Shown here: positions 34,072 through 43,066 of the stretch, in pieces
Position numbering within the stretch: the first letter of the stretch is position 1
Layout: the number at the start of each line of letters is the position of its first letter
Assembly: GCF_001421535.1 (NCBI RefSeq)
Contig: NZ_LMKN01000009.1
Coordinates: forward strand, 484,030-548,029
Direction of reading: 5' to 3'
DNA length: 64,000 bases
Origin: Sphingomonas sp. Leaf20
GTDB taxonomy: Bacteria > Pseudomonadota > Alphaproteobacteria > Sphingomonadales > Sphingomonadaceae
Made by a program: the position numbers and the translations under genes
Notes under the pieces: generated by a model
Databases searched by the model: none
The model's input: only the letters and a program-made list of their open reading frames with translations
Told to the model about the DNA's origin: nothing

Positions 34072-34821
34072 ATGAACCCCGTACAGATCAACAACATCGA
34101 CCACGCCGATCTGCGCGTCAGCCCGCGCGCCGGTGCCGCGTTCAACGACGCGGCGAATCAGGCGCTGGTCTTCCCCGCCGAATTCGAGGAACTGCAACGC
34201 GAATTCGCGATCGTCTTCCGCCGTCGCGACGAGGGTCTTCAGGCCTATGCGCTGCTGGGGCTCGACCGCGACGAGAATCTCTTCCTCGCCGACGACATGT
34301 GGACGAGCCGCTACGTCCCCGCGAGTCATCGGCGCGGGCCCTTTTCGATCGGCATGGTCCGCGCCGCGCACGGTGATATCGGTGTCGGTGTCGGCGCAGG
34401 TGACGGTGTCGGAGAGGCGATGCTCCACGTCGATCTCGACGATCCGCGCGTCGGTGACGAAACGGGTCTGCCGCTGTTTCTCGAGCATGGTGGCAACACG
34501 CCGTATCTCGATCATGTCACCGGCGTGTTGCGTTTGCTCTACGAGGGGATGGAGACCGCGCCGGCCGCCTACACCGCGCTCGACCAGGCCGGCCTGCTCG
34601 CGCCGGTCACGCTCACCATCGATGTCAGTGACGAGCGTCGCTACACCGTGCCCGACGTGCTCGTCGTCGACCTCGAGCAGCTCGCGACGCTGAGCGGTGC
34701 GCCGCTCGAGCACCTCCACCGCTCGGGCATCCTGCGGCTCGCCATCCTTGCCGCGGCATCGCTCGGCAACATCCAGCATCTGATCGCGCGCAAGCACCAG
34801 CTGCTCGCGCAGATCGGCTGA
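34072..34821 (+). CDS. SapC-family protein
   Basis: A 249-residue soluble protein of the SapC (PF07277-like) family. Characteristic segments are the N-terminal FPAEFEELQREFAIVFRR, the central GLPLFLEHGGNTPYLDH and the C-terminal SLGNIQHLIARKHQ. There is no signal peptide. The biochemical role is unknown; despite the name it is unrelated to the SapC permease of enterobacteria. In alphaproteobacteria and xanthomonads it recurs beside TonB receptors, cupin-like proteins and flavin halogenases (established co-occurrence, from memory). ATG 34072 is chosen because GGAGCGG precedes it; the next gene overlaps its stop by one base. Confidence 0.8.
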   Translation: MNPVQINNIDHADLRVSPRAGAAFNDAANQALVFPAEFEELQREFAIVFRRRDEGLQAYALLGLDRDENLFLADDMWTSRYVPASHRRGPFSIGMVRAAHGDIGVGVGAGDGVGEAMLHVDLDDPRVGDETGLPLFLEHGGNTPYLDHVTGVLRLLYEGMETAPAAYTALDQAGLLAPVTLTIDVSDERRYTVPDVLVVDLEQLATLSGAPLEHLHRSGILRLAILAAASLGNIQHLIARKHQLLAQIG

Positions 34822-35858
34822 TGACGGTGCCCGCCATCGCCCGCCGGACGCGCGTGATCGAAGGGGCGGACGCGCGGACGCTGCCCGTCGCCGAGTTGAT
34901 CGCCGAGGGCCGCCCGACGATCCTGCGCGGTCTTGCCCACGACGTGCCGCTCGTCACCGCGGCACGTCAGGGTCCCGCCGCGGCGGTCGCCTGGCTCAAG
35001 CAGTTCGATGGCGGACAGCCGGTGACGGCCTATATCGGCGACCCCGCGATCGGTGGGCGCTTCGGGTACAATGCCGAGTGCACCGCACTCAATTTCGCGC
35101 GCGAACGCGGATCGCTGTCCGCCTATCTCGACCAGTTGCTCGCCAGCGTCGACGATGCCGACGCGCCGACCATCTATATCGGCTCGACCGATATCGACCA
35201 GTATCTCCCGGGTCTCAGGGACGAGGCCGTTCTCCCGTTCGGCGATCCCCAACTGCTCGCCCATCCGCCGCTGGTGAGCATCTGGATTGGCAATCGCACG
35301 ATCGCGTCGGCGCATCACGACATGTCGAACAACATCGCGGTGACGCTCGTCGGGCGGCGGCGGTTCACGCTGTTCCCGCCCGATCAAGTCGCCAACCTCT
35401 ATCCCGGCCCGCTCGAACCGACGCCCGCCGGCCAGGTCGTCTCGATGGTCGATTTCGACGCGCCCGACTTCACCCGCCATCCAGGCTTCGCCGATGCGCT
35501 CGCGGCGGCTGAGGTGGCGGAGATGGAGCCCGGCGACGCGCTGATCTATCCCGCCTTGTGGTGGCATCAGGTCGAGGCGCTCGATCCGTTCAACGCGATG
35601 ATCAACTATTGGTGGAACCCGACGCCACGTTTCATGGACACACCGCAGAATACGCTGCTGCACGCGCTGCTCAGCCTGCGCGACCGGCCCGACCATGAGA
35701 AGCGCGGGTGGCAGGCGCTGTTCGATTATTATGTCTTCGGCGATCCCGCGCGCGCCGGTGCGCATTTGCCGATGGACGCGCGGGGCGCGCTTGCTCCGCT
35801 CGACGCGATCGCCGCGCGGCGGCTGCGCGCCACGCTGTTGCAACGCCTCAATCGATGA
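34821..35858 (+). CDS. JmjC-like cupin, putative Fe(II)/2-oxoglutarate dioxygenase
   Basis: A 345-residue cytoplasmic protein of the cupin_8/JmjC-like group. A putative iron site is formed by His165-x-Asp167 (SAHHDMSNN) and distal His249 (ALWWHQVEAL). The flanking VTLVGRRRFTLFPP and NAMINYWWN segments are typical of FIH/hydroxylase-like members. It would hydroxylate a protein or small-molecule side chain, but the substrate is unknown. Coupled to the SapC gene (TGATG) and to the halogenase gene (ATGA), so the three products probably act together. Confidence 0.8.
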   Translation: MTVPAIARRTRVIEGADARTLPVAELIAEGRPTILRGLAHDVPLVTAARQGPAAAVAWLKQFDGGQPVTAYIGDPAIGGRFGYNAECTALNFARERGSLSAYLDQLLASVDDADAPTIYIGSTDIDQYLPGLRDEAVLPFGDPQLLAHPPLVSIWIGNRTIASAHHDMSNNIAVTLVGRRRFTLFPPDQVANLYPGPLEPTPAGQVVSMVDFDAPDFTRHPGFADALAAAEVAEMEPGDALIYPALWWHQVEALDPFNAMINYWWNPTPRFMDTPQNTLLHALLSLRDRPDHEKRGWQALFDYYVFGDPARAGAHLPMDARGALAPLDAIAARRLRATLLQRLNR

Positions 35859-35869
35859 AGGGACATTCG

Positions 35870-37378
35870 ATGGATACCCCAGCGAAGACTCGCGTGGTCA
35901 TTGCCGGCGGCGGCACGGCCGGATGGCTCGCCGCGGCGCTGTTCATGCGGCAGTTACGTCCGCTGGTCGACGTCGTGCTCGTCGAGTCCGAGGAGATCGG
36001 GACGGTCGGCGTCGGCGAGGCGACGATCCCGACGGTGCAGGCGTTCCACGCGCTGATCGGCGTGGACGAGCGCGAATTCATGGCGGCGACGGGGGCGACG
36101 TTCAAGCTCGGGATCGCGTTCGAAGGCTGGGCGCGCACAGACGACCGCTATATCCATTCGTTCGGCGACGTCGGCCGTGCCACGTGGATGGGCGACTTCC
36201 AGCATTTCTGGCTCGAGGCGCAGGCGAACGGCGATGCCGGCCCATTCAGCGACTATTGCCTCGAACTCCAGGCTGCCGAGGCCGGCCGGTTCGCGACCGG
36301 GCAGACCGGTCGCCGCTTGAACCACGCCTATCATTTCGACGCAGGCCGCTATGCGAAATATCTGCGCGCACGGTGCGAAGCGGCGGGGCTGACGCGCCGC
36401 GAGGGGCGGATCGCGCGCGTCGACCGCGATCCCGGGACCGGGCATATCACCGCGCTCGCGCTCGACGACGGCAGCCGTGTCGAGGGCGACATCTTCCTCG
36501 ACTGCACAGGGTTTCGCGGGCTGCTGATCGGCGATGCGCTCGGCGTCGGCTATGAGGATTGGGGGCATTGGCTGCCCGCCGATCGCGCGCTGGCAGTGCA
36601 AACGACGTCGGTCGAGCCCGCCCGCCCCTATACGCGTGCGATCGCGCACGACGCGGGCTGGCAATGGCGGATCCCGCTCCAGCACCGCGTGGGCAACGGC
36701 ATTGTCTATGACAGCGACTTCCTGTCGGACGACGCGGCGCGCGAGCGGCTGCTGGGCTCGGTCGAGGGCACCCCACTCACCGAGCCGAAGCTGATCCGGT
36801 TCACGACGGGCCGGCGACAGCGCGCATGGGAGGGGAATTGCATCGCGCTCAGCCTCGCGAGCGGGTTCGTCGAACCGCTCGAATCGACGAGCATCCACCT
36901 CGTGATGGTCGCGCTGACCCGGCTTCTGCAGGTGTTCCCGTTCGACGGGATCAATCCCTCGGTCGTCGCGCGGTACAATGACCAGTCGCGGCGCGAGCTC
37001 GAGGGGGTGCGCGACTTCATTATCCTGCATTATCACCTCAACCAGCGCAGCGAGCCGTTCTGGAAGCGCTGCGCAACGATGCCGATCCCCGACACGCTCG
37101 CGCAGCGGATTGCGCTGTTCGTCGAGGGCGGGCAGGCCTTCCAGTCGGGCGACGACCTGTTCCGCGTGAGCTCCTGGTCGCAGGTGATGCTGGGACAGCG
37201 GCTGACGCCAAAAAACTGGCACCGGCTCGCCCGACTGATGCCCGCCGATCGGCTCGCGCAGTCGCTCGCCGAGCTGAAGGCGGGGATTGCCGCCGAGGTC
37301 GCGAAATTGCCGCAGCATCAGGCGTTTCTCGCAGGCTATTGCCCCGAGACGACCGCCCGCCCCGCCGCAGCCGCCTGA
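35870..37378 (+). CDS. Flavin-dependent halogenase (tryptophan halogenase family)
   Basis: A 502-residue FAD enzyme. Key features are intact: the FAD motif GGGTAGWL (residues 13-20), Lys79 in ATFKLG (same number as the catalytic Lys of PrnA/RebH), the halogenase fingerprint WQWRIP (264-269, WxWxIP) and the EPLEST motif with the conserved Glu (335-340). All residues known to be needed for HOCl/HOBr delivery are thus present. No tryptophan pathway or antibiotic cluster lies nearby; instead it sits with SapC, cupin and a TonB receptor. Related stand-alone halogenases (BrvH, Xanthomonas enzymes) prefer bromide and have unknown natural substrates. ATG 35870 has AAGGGA at proper distance; ATG 35855 overlaps the cupin stop. 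Confidence 0.88.
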   Translation: MDTPAKTRVVIAGGGTAGWLAAALFMRQLRPLVDVVLVESEEIGTVGVGEATIPTVQAFHALIGVDEREFMAATGATFKLGIAFEGWARTDDRYIHSFGDVGRATWMGDFQHFWLEAQANGDAGPFSDYCLELQAAEAGRFATGQTGRRLNHAYHFDAGRYAKYLRARCEAAGLTRREGRIARVDRDPGTGHITALALDDGSRVEGDIFLDCTGFRGLLIGDALGVGYEDWGHWLPADRALAVQTTSVEPARPYTRAIAHDAGWQWRIPLQHRVGNGIVYDSDFLSDDAARERLLGSVEGTPLTEPKLIRFTTGRRQRAWEGNCIALSLASGFVEPLESTSIHLVMVALTRLLQVFPFDGINPSVVARYNDQSRRELEGVRDFIILHYHLNQRSEPFWKRCATMPIPDTLAQRIALFVEGGQAFQSGDDLFRVSSWSQVMLGQRLTPKNWHRLARLMPADRLAQSLAELKAGIAAEVAKLPQHQAFLAGYCPETTARPAAAA

Positions 37379-37427
37379 CCTGCCCGGGCTTTCCGGGGTC
37401 GATCCCCCGCCCCTGACGCTCTAGGGT

Positions 37428-37458
37428 CCGGACGCCGCGCGATAGGCGGGGCGTCCGG
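37428..37458 (+). promoter_or_regulatory. Hairpin abutting the cytochrome b561 ribosome binding site
   Basis: CCGGACGCC (37428-37436) pairs with GGCGTCCGG (37450-37458) across a 13-nt loop. Its last bases overlap the Shine-Dalgarno GGGAGA (37457-37462). It may terminate the halogenase transcript, or partly mask translation of the next gene. Confidence 0.4.
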
Positions 37459-37469
37459 GAGAATGACAC

Positions 37470-38045
37470 ATGGCGACGACAGCGGGCGGTACGCACCGTT
37501 ATAACCGGGGCGCGGTGGCGTTTCACTGGATCATCGCGATGCTCGTGCTGGTGCAGATCTATATCGGCTGGACGTTCGCGGACCTTGCCCGTGGCGACGC
37601 GCGGACCGAGTGGTTCAACTGGCACAAGACGGTCGGCTTCGCGATCCTGCTGCTGAGCATCGCGCGGCTCGGCTGGCGCATCGCCAATCCCCCGCCCCCG
37701 CTGCCGGACGTGCTGCCGACATGGGAGCGGACGCTGGCGCTGATCAATCATACGCTGTTCTACGTCATCCTGATCGGTCTGCCGCTGACGGGGTGGATGT
37801 ATCTGTCGACGGGCAAGCCGTCGCTGACGAGTGCGACGACGCCGCTGGTCGGCGGGCTGTCCTGGCCGTTCATCCCCGGGCTGCCGCGCGGTGCGCATGG
37901 CGGGTTCGAACAGGCGCATATCGTGCTCGTCTGGGTGACCTATGCGCTGCTGATCCTGCACGTCGGTGCGGCGCTCAAGCACCAGTTCGTCGATCGCAGC
38001 CGCGTCGCCAACCGAATGCCGCCGTTCGGCACGCGCGAGGGCTAG
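37470..38045 (+). CDS. Cytochrome b561 family protein
   Basis: A 191-residue inner-membrane protein with four predicted helices. Conserved histidines for two b-type hemes occur in VAFHWIIAM, FNWHKTVG, LINHTLFY and LLILHVGAALKHQF. Members of this prokaryotic b561 family move electrons between quinol and periplasmic acceptors or superoxide. No partner gene is obvious beside it; the halogenase upstream needs reduced FAD but a link is speculative. Its stop overlaps the convergent GT2 gene by 4 bp. Confidence 0.88.
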   Translation: MATTAGGTHRYNRGAVAFHWIIAMLVLVQIYIGWTFADLARGDARTEWFNWHKTVGFAILLLSIARLGWRIANPPPPLPDVLPTWERTLALINHTLFYVILIGLPLTGWMYLSTGKPSLTSATTPLVGGLSWPFIPGLPRGAHGGFEQAHIVLVWVTYALLILHVGAALKHQFVDRSRVANRMPPFGTREG

Positions 38046-38968
38046 CGCGCCGACACCCGCGTCGCGCCGCGGCCCGGGCGGCGCAGCGAGGCGAGCGCAT
38101 AGGCGGCGAACCCCTGCATCTTCTGCCGTGCGCGGAAGACGTGGAAATGCCGGATATAGGGGAACGGCCGCGCCGAGGTCCGGACATCGGCGAGCATCAG
38201 CCGCAGATCCTCGCGGATCGCGGCAAGGATGCGGCGGTCGGTCAGGATGTGCTTGGCGTAGAGCGCGCCGTCGCCAAAGCCATAGCCCGCCAGTAGCGCG
38301 ACGACGTCGGCGGGACGTCGGCGGCCGTGATGATGATTGACCACGAAGCTCGGATCATAGTCGACGCTGATCCCGTGGCCGAGCGCGCGGAACAGGAAGT
38401 CGGTATCCTCTGCCGAGACGAACCGTGCGCCGCCGCCGAACCGCTCGTCGAACGGCCCCACCGCGGTGAGGACATCGCGCGTGAACGCCAGATTGGCGCC
38501 CATGACGAAGCCGCCGGGAAACGCGCCGCGCGGCGCGGTCATCGGGTGATCCTCGAGCTTGATCGTCACGGGCAGGTCCGCGGGATCGCCGGGCAGGATC
38601 CGCCCGCCGATCACCGCCAGCCGGTCGACCGCGGCGAACCGCTCGGCGAGCGCGGCGAGATAGCCGGTGTGGAGCACGCAGTCGTCGTCGGTCATCGCGA
38701 CGATCCGCCCCTGCACGCGGGCAAGCCCGGCGTTCCGCGCGCGCGACAGGCCCGGAGACGCTTCGCTAACGCAGACGACCGGGAATTGCTGCGCGCCGGC
38801 CCAGAGCTGGAGGCGGTCGGCGGTATCGTCGGTCGAGCCATTGTCGACGATCACGACCTCGAGCGCGACGTGTGCCGCGACCCTCGCGGCCCGCGTGATC
38901 GAGTCGAGCGTCCGCGACAGCGACACGCCGCGGTTGCGCGTGCAGACCAGCAGGCTGATCTCAGTCAT
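38042..38968 (-). CDS. Family 2 glycosyltransferase
   Basis: A 308-residue GT-A fold glycosyltransferase. The nucleotide-sugar site shows LVCTRNRG, VIVDNGSTDDT and the DxD-like MTDDDCVLH. The acceptor side has GGARFVSAEDTDFLFRAL, typical of GT2 chain-building enzymes. A basic C-terminus could bind the membrane. Last gene of a six-gene minus-strand operon with overlapping junctions; donor and acceptor sugars are unknown. Confidence 0.88.
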   Translation of the reverse strand: MTEISLLVCTRNRGVSLSRTLDSITRAARVAAHVALEVVIVDNGSTDDTADRLQLWAGAQQFPVVCVSEASPGLSRARNAGLARVQGRIVAMTDDDCVLHTGYLAALAERFAAVDRLAVIGGRILPGDPADLPVTIKLEDHPMTAPRGAFPGGFVMGANLAFTRDVLTAVGPFDERFGGGARFVSAEDTDFLFRALGHGISVDYDPSFVVNHHHGRRRPADVVALLAGYGFGDGALYAKHILTDRRILAAIREDLRLMLADVRTSARPFPYIRHFHVFRARQKMQGFAAYALASLRRPGRGATRVSAR

Positions 38969-39891
38969 GCCAGCGCCGCACCTGCTGACGTCGTCGTCGC
39001 GCGATCCCGGATCAACGGCGACGCGGCGGTCCAGGCGTCGATATAACGCGCGAGCTTGCCATAGTCGTTGTCGAGCACGTGGTGCGGGATGTCGAGCAGC
39101 AGCGCGAGGATATGCGCATGCAGCCGGTCGGTGACGATATGCCGGCCGCGCGAGAGCAGGGCGAGCCCGCGCGCGACGCGGGCGCCTGCGAGCGCCGCAT
39201 AATGGTCGGCACGCGCCTGACCGGGGCGGGAAGCGGGCAAGACGCCGTCCTCGAGCCAGTCCGTCGTGACGATGCGCCCCTCGCCTCGTGGAAGATCATC
39301 ATGCGCGATGCGTTCGTCGTCGGTGCGCAGAAGCCTCAGCACGTCGCAATCCGCGGCCCCGCGCGGCTGTCGGCCGAGCGCGAACGCCGAATCCGGGGCA
39401 AGCGCAACGGGGCAGTCGAAATGGCGCTCCGCCAGTTCCAGGCTGGGCCGGTCGCGGACATAGAGGTGCAGGTCGGGATGCGCGGCGACACCCTTGGCAA
39501 ATGCCGCGATCCCGCCGGGCGCGCGAAAGTGGATCGACTGGGGAAGCTGGACGATCCGCCGGTCGCGGACCTGTGCGACCATGCGCTCGCGAAACAGCTG
39601 ATGATGCGGCCAGATGTCGCCGAGATTGCCCCCGCCGTGGAGGAAGACGACGCCGTGCGGACTGGCGCGCGCAAAGGCATCGGGATCGAAGCCGTCCCAC
39701 GTGCAGACATAGTCGGGATCGTTCCCCGTTACCGCGCGCAGCATCGCGACTTCGCCCAGCCAGATCGCGCTGTCGCCGACATTGGCATGGTCCGGGAAGT
39801 CGACCAGCGCATAACGGTCGCCGCGTCCGACATGCGCAGCGTAGAGCGCGCGCAATGCCGCCTGCTGCGCTTCGATGACGTCGATCGTCAT
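38965..39891 (-). CDS. Polysaccharide pyruvyl transferase family protein
   Basis: A 308-residue GT-B-like protein of the CsaB/WcaK-type pyruvyltransferase family. Motifs include the N-terminal DFPDHANVGDSAIWLGE, the VFLHGGGNLGDIWPHHQ loop, IVQLPQSIHF and the C-terminal IVTDRLHAHILALLLDIPH with conserved His residues. It would add a pyruvate ketal from PEP to a sugar, giving a negative charge. ATG 39891 forms an ATGA overlap with the preceding GT4 gene; the reading frame upstream to 40506 is a shadow of that gene. Confidence 0.88.
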   Translation of the reverse strand: MTIDVIEAQQAALRALYAAHVGRGDRYALVDFPDHANVGDSAIWLGEVAMLRAVTGNDPDYVCTWDGFDPDAFARASPHGVVFLHGGGNLGDIWPHHQLFRERMVAQVRDRRIVQLPQSIHFRAPGGIAAFAKGVAAHPDLHLYVRDRPSLELAERHFDCPVALAPDSAFALGRQPRGAADCDVLRLLRTDDERIAHDDLPRGEGRIVTTDWLEDGVLPASRPGQARADHYAALAGARVARGLALLSRGRHIVTDRLHAHILALLLDIPHHVLDNDYGKLARYIDAWTAASPLIRDRATTTSAGAALA

Positions 39892-40970
39892 GCGGCGACG
39901 TCTTGCGCGGCCGCGTGTGCGGCGCGGACATCGGCGTAGAGCGCCTCGCAGCGGTCGAGCCAGCGGTCGCGCGTGAACAGCCGCTCGACGCGGGCACGCG
40001 GCACGCTCCGCGGGATCGCCAGCGCGGCGGGGATCGCGGCGGCGAGTCCCACAACGTCGTCGGCGTCGGCGAACCGTCCGGCCTCGCCGATTACCTCGCG
40101 TGCGGCACCCATCTCGATCGCGGCGACCGGCAGGCCGCACGCCATCGCCTCGATCGCGACCAGACCGAACGGCTCGTCCCAGCACGGCGTGAACAGGAAC
40201 ACCGACGCGCGGCCGAGCTCGGCTGCGAGCGCGGCGCCGTCGCAATGCCCGCCATAGCGGATCGTGCCGTCGAGGTACGGGACGATCTTGGCGGCATGAT
40301 AGTCGGGATCCTCGATCGAGCCGAACAGCGTCAGCGCGATTCCTGCCGCACGCGCCGCGCGGACCGCGAGATGCGTACCCTTGTTGGGGGTGATCCGCCC
40401 GCACCATGCCGCGCTGCCGTCGCCCGCGGGGCTGAACGGCCACGCGGCGGGGTCGATGCCATTGTGCAGCACCGACGCCTCGGGGGGAGCGCCGTCGGGC
40501 CACCATGCGTGCAGCTGCGGCGTCGAGGTGACGGTCAGCCGGTGCGTCGGTGTCGCGCTCGCCTTCACGAACCAGTGCAACGCATCATAGGGCGGCACGT
40601 GCAGCGACGTGACCGTGGGTACGACGGCGGTGCGCGCGGGCTCGATCGGAAAGCGGTGGAGGCTGTTATTGTGGACGACGTCGAACCCGCCCGCGGCGAT
40701 CCTGTCGCAGGCAGCGGCATAACCCCGGTCGACATGCGCGATCAGCGGCGCGGAACCGCGATGCTCCGCCCAGGGGAAGACGCGCTCATAATGCTCGCGC
40801 AGCACCGGGTCGATCGTGAAGCGCGGATCGCTGTCGCCCGCCGCGAACAGCACGACGTCATGGCCGCGCGCCTCGAGACCTTCGGCAAGATACCAGCTGT
40901 GCGATTCCATGCCGCCCATGAACGGCTGCGCGATCCGCTGGCGGACGTGCGACAGGAGCGCGATCCTCAC
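39888..40970 (-). CDS. Family 4 glycosyltransferase
   Basis: A 360-residue retaining GT-B enzyme. N-terminal glycine-rich acceptor loop FMGGMESHSWYLAEGL, donor-domain start WCGRITPNKGTHLAVRAA with conserved Arg/Lys, and the E-x7-E signature in EPFGLVAIEAMACG. The donor is probably a nucleotide sugar; specificity cannot be read. Overlaps both neighbours by 4 bp (39888-39891 and 40967-40970), so it is translationally coupled. Confidence 0.9.
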   Translation of the reverse strand: MRIALLSHVRQRIAQPFMGGMESHSWYLAEGLEARGHDVVLFAAGDSDPRFTIDPVLREHYERVFPWAEHRGSAPLIAHVDRGYAAACDRIAAGGFDVVHNNSLHRFPIEPARTAVVPTVTSLHVPPYDALHWFVKASATPTHRLTVTSTPQLHAWWPDGAPPEASVLHNGIDPAAWPFSPAGDGSAAWCGRITPNKGTHLAVRAARAAGIALTLFGSIEDPDYHAAKIVPYLDGTIRYGGHCDGAALAAELGRASVFLFTPCWDEPFGLVAIEAMACGLPVAAIEMGAAREVIGEAGRFADADDVVGLAAAIPAALAIPRSVPRARVERLFTRDRWLDRCEALYADVRAAHAAAQDVAA

Positions 40971-41896
40971 GCAGCGACGCGGCCGTCTTTGTCCGACGCC
41001 ATCCTGGCCTCGAGCATCCGGATCACCGTCGCGGTGTTCGCATAGGGCTGATGGCTCTGCTGCCCGGTGAGCGCGAGATCGTCGGCATCGGGACGGCGCA
41101 GGATGCGGATCGGCACGCCTTCGCGGTCGTCGATCAGCCCCATCAGCCGGAACGCGTAGAGCCAGTGCCCCATCGTCCGATACCCCCAGCGTGCCTCGAA
41201 CAGCTCGGCATTGCGCACCACGCTTTCGAGATGATGGACGGGCGGCATATGATGCGGATGGTATTGATGATGCGCGAGCCCGCCCTTGATCCAGGCGATC
41301 GGGACACCCGCGGTGGCGAGGACCTTGCCGAAATCGGTGTCCTCGCCACCATAGCCGACATAGCCCTCATGGAAGCCGCCGACCGCCTCGAACGCGGCGC
41401 GGCGCATCGCGAAGTTGAGCGACCAGAAGCAGCGATAGTCGTTGCACAATTCGATCCCCTCGGCGGGCGGACCGCGGCGATCCGAATGGCGCACGGCGAT
41501 CGCCGTGAACGCATCGCTGGTCCATTCGCCCGCGGTCGCACCGCCGGGCAGATACATGACCTCACCCATCAACAGCCCGTCGAACCGGTCGAGATACCCC
41601 GCATAGTCGGCGACGAGATCGGGCGCGGGGATGCAGTCCATGTCGAGAAACACCAGCGCATCGCCGACCGCGGTCCGCGCCGCGGCGTTGCGCGCGACCG
41701 CGAGCGGCAGCGCGTCGCCGCCGATCATGAGCTGACGGACCGGAAAGTCGGTCTCGGGCAGATCATATGCCGTGTCCTGCATGACAGCCACGATCAGTTC
41801 GGTCGGCTTCAAAGTCTGGCGCGAGAGACCGACGACGAGATTGTAGAGGTGGTCGGGCCGGCCCTTGGCGAGCGTTACGACGGATAGGGTGGACAT
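40967..41896 (-). CDS. Family 2 glycosyltransferase with GT7C-like C-terminal motif
   Basis: A 309-residue GT-A enzyme: LSVVTLAKGRPDHL at the N-terminus, DxD-type VFLDMDCIPAP, and the galactosyltransferase-like GYVGYGGEDTDFGKVL. Several His-rich stretches (HHQYHPHHMPPVHH) follow. Similar proteins are annotated as glycosyltransferase-family galactosyltransferase-like. CGGAG precedes ATG 41896, and a 42-bp gap to the upstream gene is the only loose junction of the operon. Confidence 0.85.
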   Translation of the reverse strand: MSTLSVVTLAKGRPDHLYNLVVGLSRQTLKPTELIVAVMQDTAYDLPETDFPVRQLMIGGDALPLAVARNAAARTAVGDALVFLDMDCIPAPDLVADYAGYLDRFDGLLMGEVMYLPGGATAGEWTSDAFTAIAVRHSDRRGPPAEGIELCNDYRCFWSLNFAMRRAAFEAVGGFHEGYVGYGGEDTDFGKVLATAGVPIAWIKGGLAHHQYHPHHMPPVHHLESVVRNAELFEARWGYRTMGHWLYAFRLMGLIDDREGVPIRILRRPDADDLALTGQQSHQPYANTATVIRMLEARMASDKDGRVAA

Positions 41897-41938
41897 GGCG
41901 GCTCCGTGTATCGGATGGAAATGATAGGCGAACAGCGA

Positions 41939-43066
41939 TCAGGCAGCGTTTCGCGCGGGCTGGTCGGGCGGGGTCCACAGCCGGTCGGCGAGCGTCTCTA
42001 GCCAGCGTGCGGCGTCGGCGGCGGGGGCGGCGGCGATCAGGCGACGCTGGCGGTCGGGGGCGTGCGTCGCCAGCGCCTCGGCGATCGCGTCACCCCAGGC
42101 ATCGGCCGAAGACGGCAGATGCGGGCGGACGCAGGCGACGCCCGCCGCGGCGATCGCATCGGCCTTCCGGTGCTGCTCGTCGAAATACCGCCATTCGGGG
42201 ATCGCCAGCCACGGGCGCGCGGCGGCGAGGATCTGCTGGCAGGTCGTATTGCCCGTCGACGCGATGACAAGGTCGGCCGCGGCGACGTAATCCGCCGGAT
42301 TGTCGACCCAGCCGCGATGCTCGATATTGTGCGGCTCGGTCGCATGCCAGTCGCGTACAACGGGGCCGATCGTGATCCAGCGGCTCGCCGGTCGGCTGCG
42401 CGCGCCGATCCCGAGCGGTGCCTGACCGAAGCCGCCGCCGCCGCCGCCCGACAGCACGAGAACAAGTTCGACATTGGCTTCGACGCCGATCCGCGCGCGC
42501 GCCTCTGCGCGGTCGGGCACATGCGTGTCGACGCCGAGGCCGCCGGCGAAGCAGGTCCGCGCGCGCATGCCGGTGTCCCAGTCGGGCTGCGCGAGATCGG
42601 CGTGGAACGCCGCGAGCAGCCCCGCGGCACCGTCATAGGCGGCGCGGTGGCCCGCGTCGCCACGGTCGCCATGCTGCAGGATCTTGACGTGCGGGACGCT
42701 GCAGATCCGCGACAGCTGCGCGATCTCCGCGGAGACGTCGCAGATCATCAGCGCGGGATCGGCGCTGGCGAACCAGCCGCTGATCGTCGCCATCGCCTGA
42801 CGGATGCCCGGCCAGCCGAGCGGCGCGCAGTGAAGCGTCGCGGGCGTCGGCACCCAGTCCATCGTCGTCGCCTCGTCGCCGGTCGCCTCGAACAGCGACG
42901 GGATGCGAACGATCCTCGCCTGTGCGGGCAAGGGCGGAAATATGTCGTCGCGGGCGCAGAAGATCGTCAGCGGACGCTCGGCGGGCAATGCATGCGCGAT
43001 CGCCGCGCATCGCTCCGCATGCCCGCGCCCCTGGTGATGGACGAAATAGCCGAACGGACGAGTCAT
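41939..43066 (-). CDS. MurG-like GT-B glycosyltransferase (family 28-like)
   Basis: A 375-residue protein with an N-terminal GYFVHHQGRGHAERCAAIA loop, like MurG/UGT-type GT-B enzymes. A central VLVLSGGGGGGFGQAP links the domains and the donor-site motif is ADLVIASTGNTTCQQILAAARPWLAIPE. No membrane segment is seen. It may glycosylate a lipid or small acceptor; specificity unknown. Its start overlaps the stop of the fusion gene upstream by 4 bp. Confidence 0.8.
   Translation of the reverse strand: MTRPFGYFVHHQGRGHAERCAAIAHALPAERPLTIFCARDDIFPPLPAQARIVRIPSLFEATGDEATTMDWVPTPATLHCAPLGWPGIRQAMATISGWFASADPALMICDVSAEIAQLSRICSVPHVKILQHGDRGDAGHRAAYDGAAGLLAAFHADLAQPDWDTGMRARTCFAGGLGVDTHVPDRAEARARIGVEANVELVLVLSGGGGGGFGQAPLGIGARSRPASRWITIGPVVRDWHATEPHNIEHRGWVDNPADYVAAADLVIASTGNTTCQQILAAARPWLAIPEWRYFDEQHRKADAIAAAGVACVRPHLPSSADAWGDAIAEALATHAPDRQRRLIAAAPAADAARWLETLADRLWTPPDQPARNAA

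Noticed and set aside
39892..40506. Upstream extension of the pyruvyl transferase frame
   Set aside because: It lies entirely inside the GT4 gene in another frame; ATG 39891 gives an exact ATGA junction and the family N-terminus.
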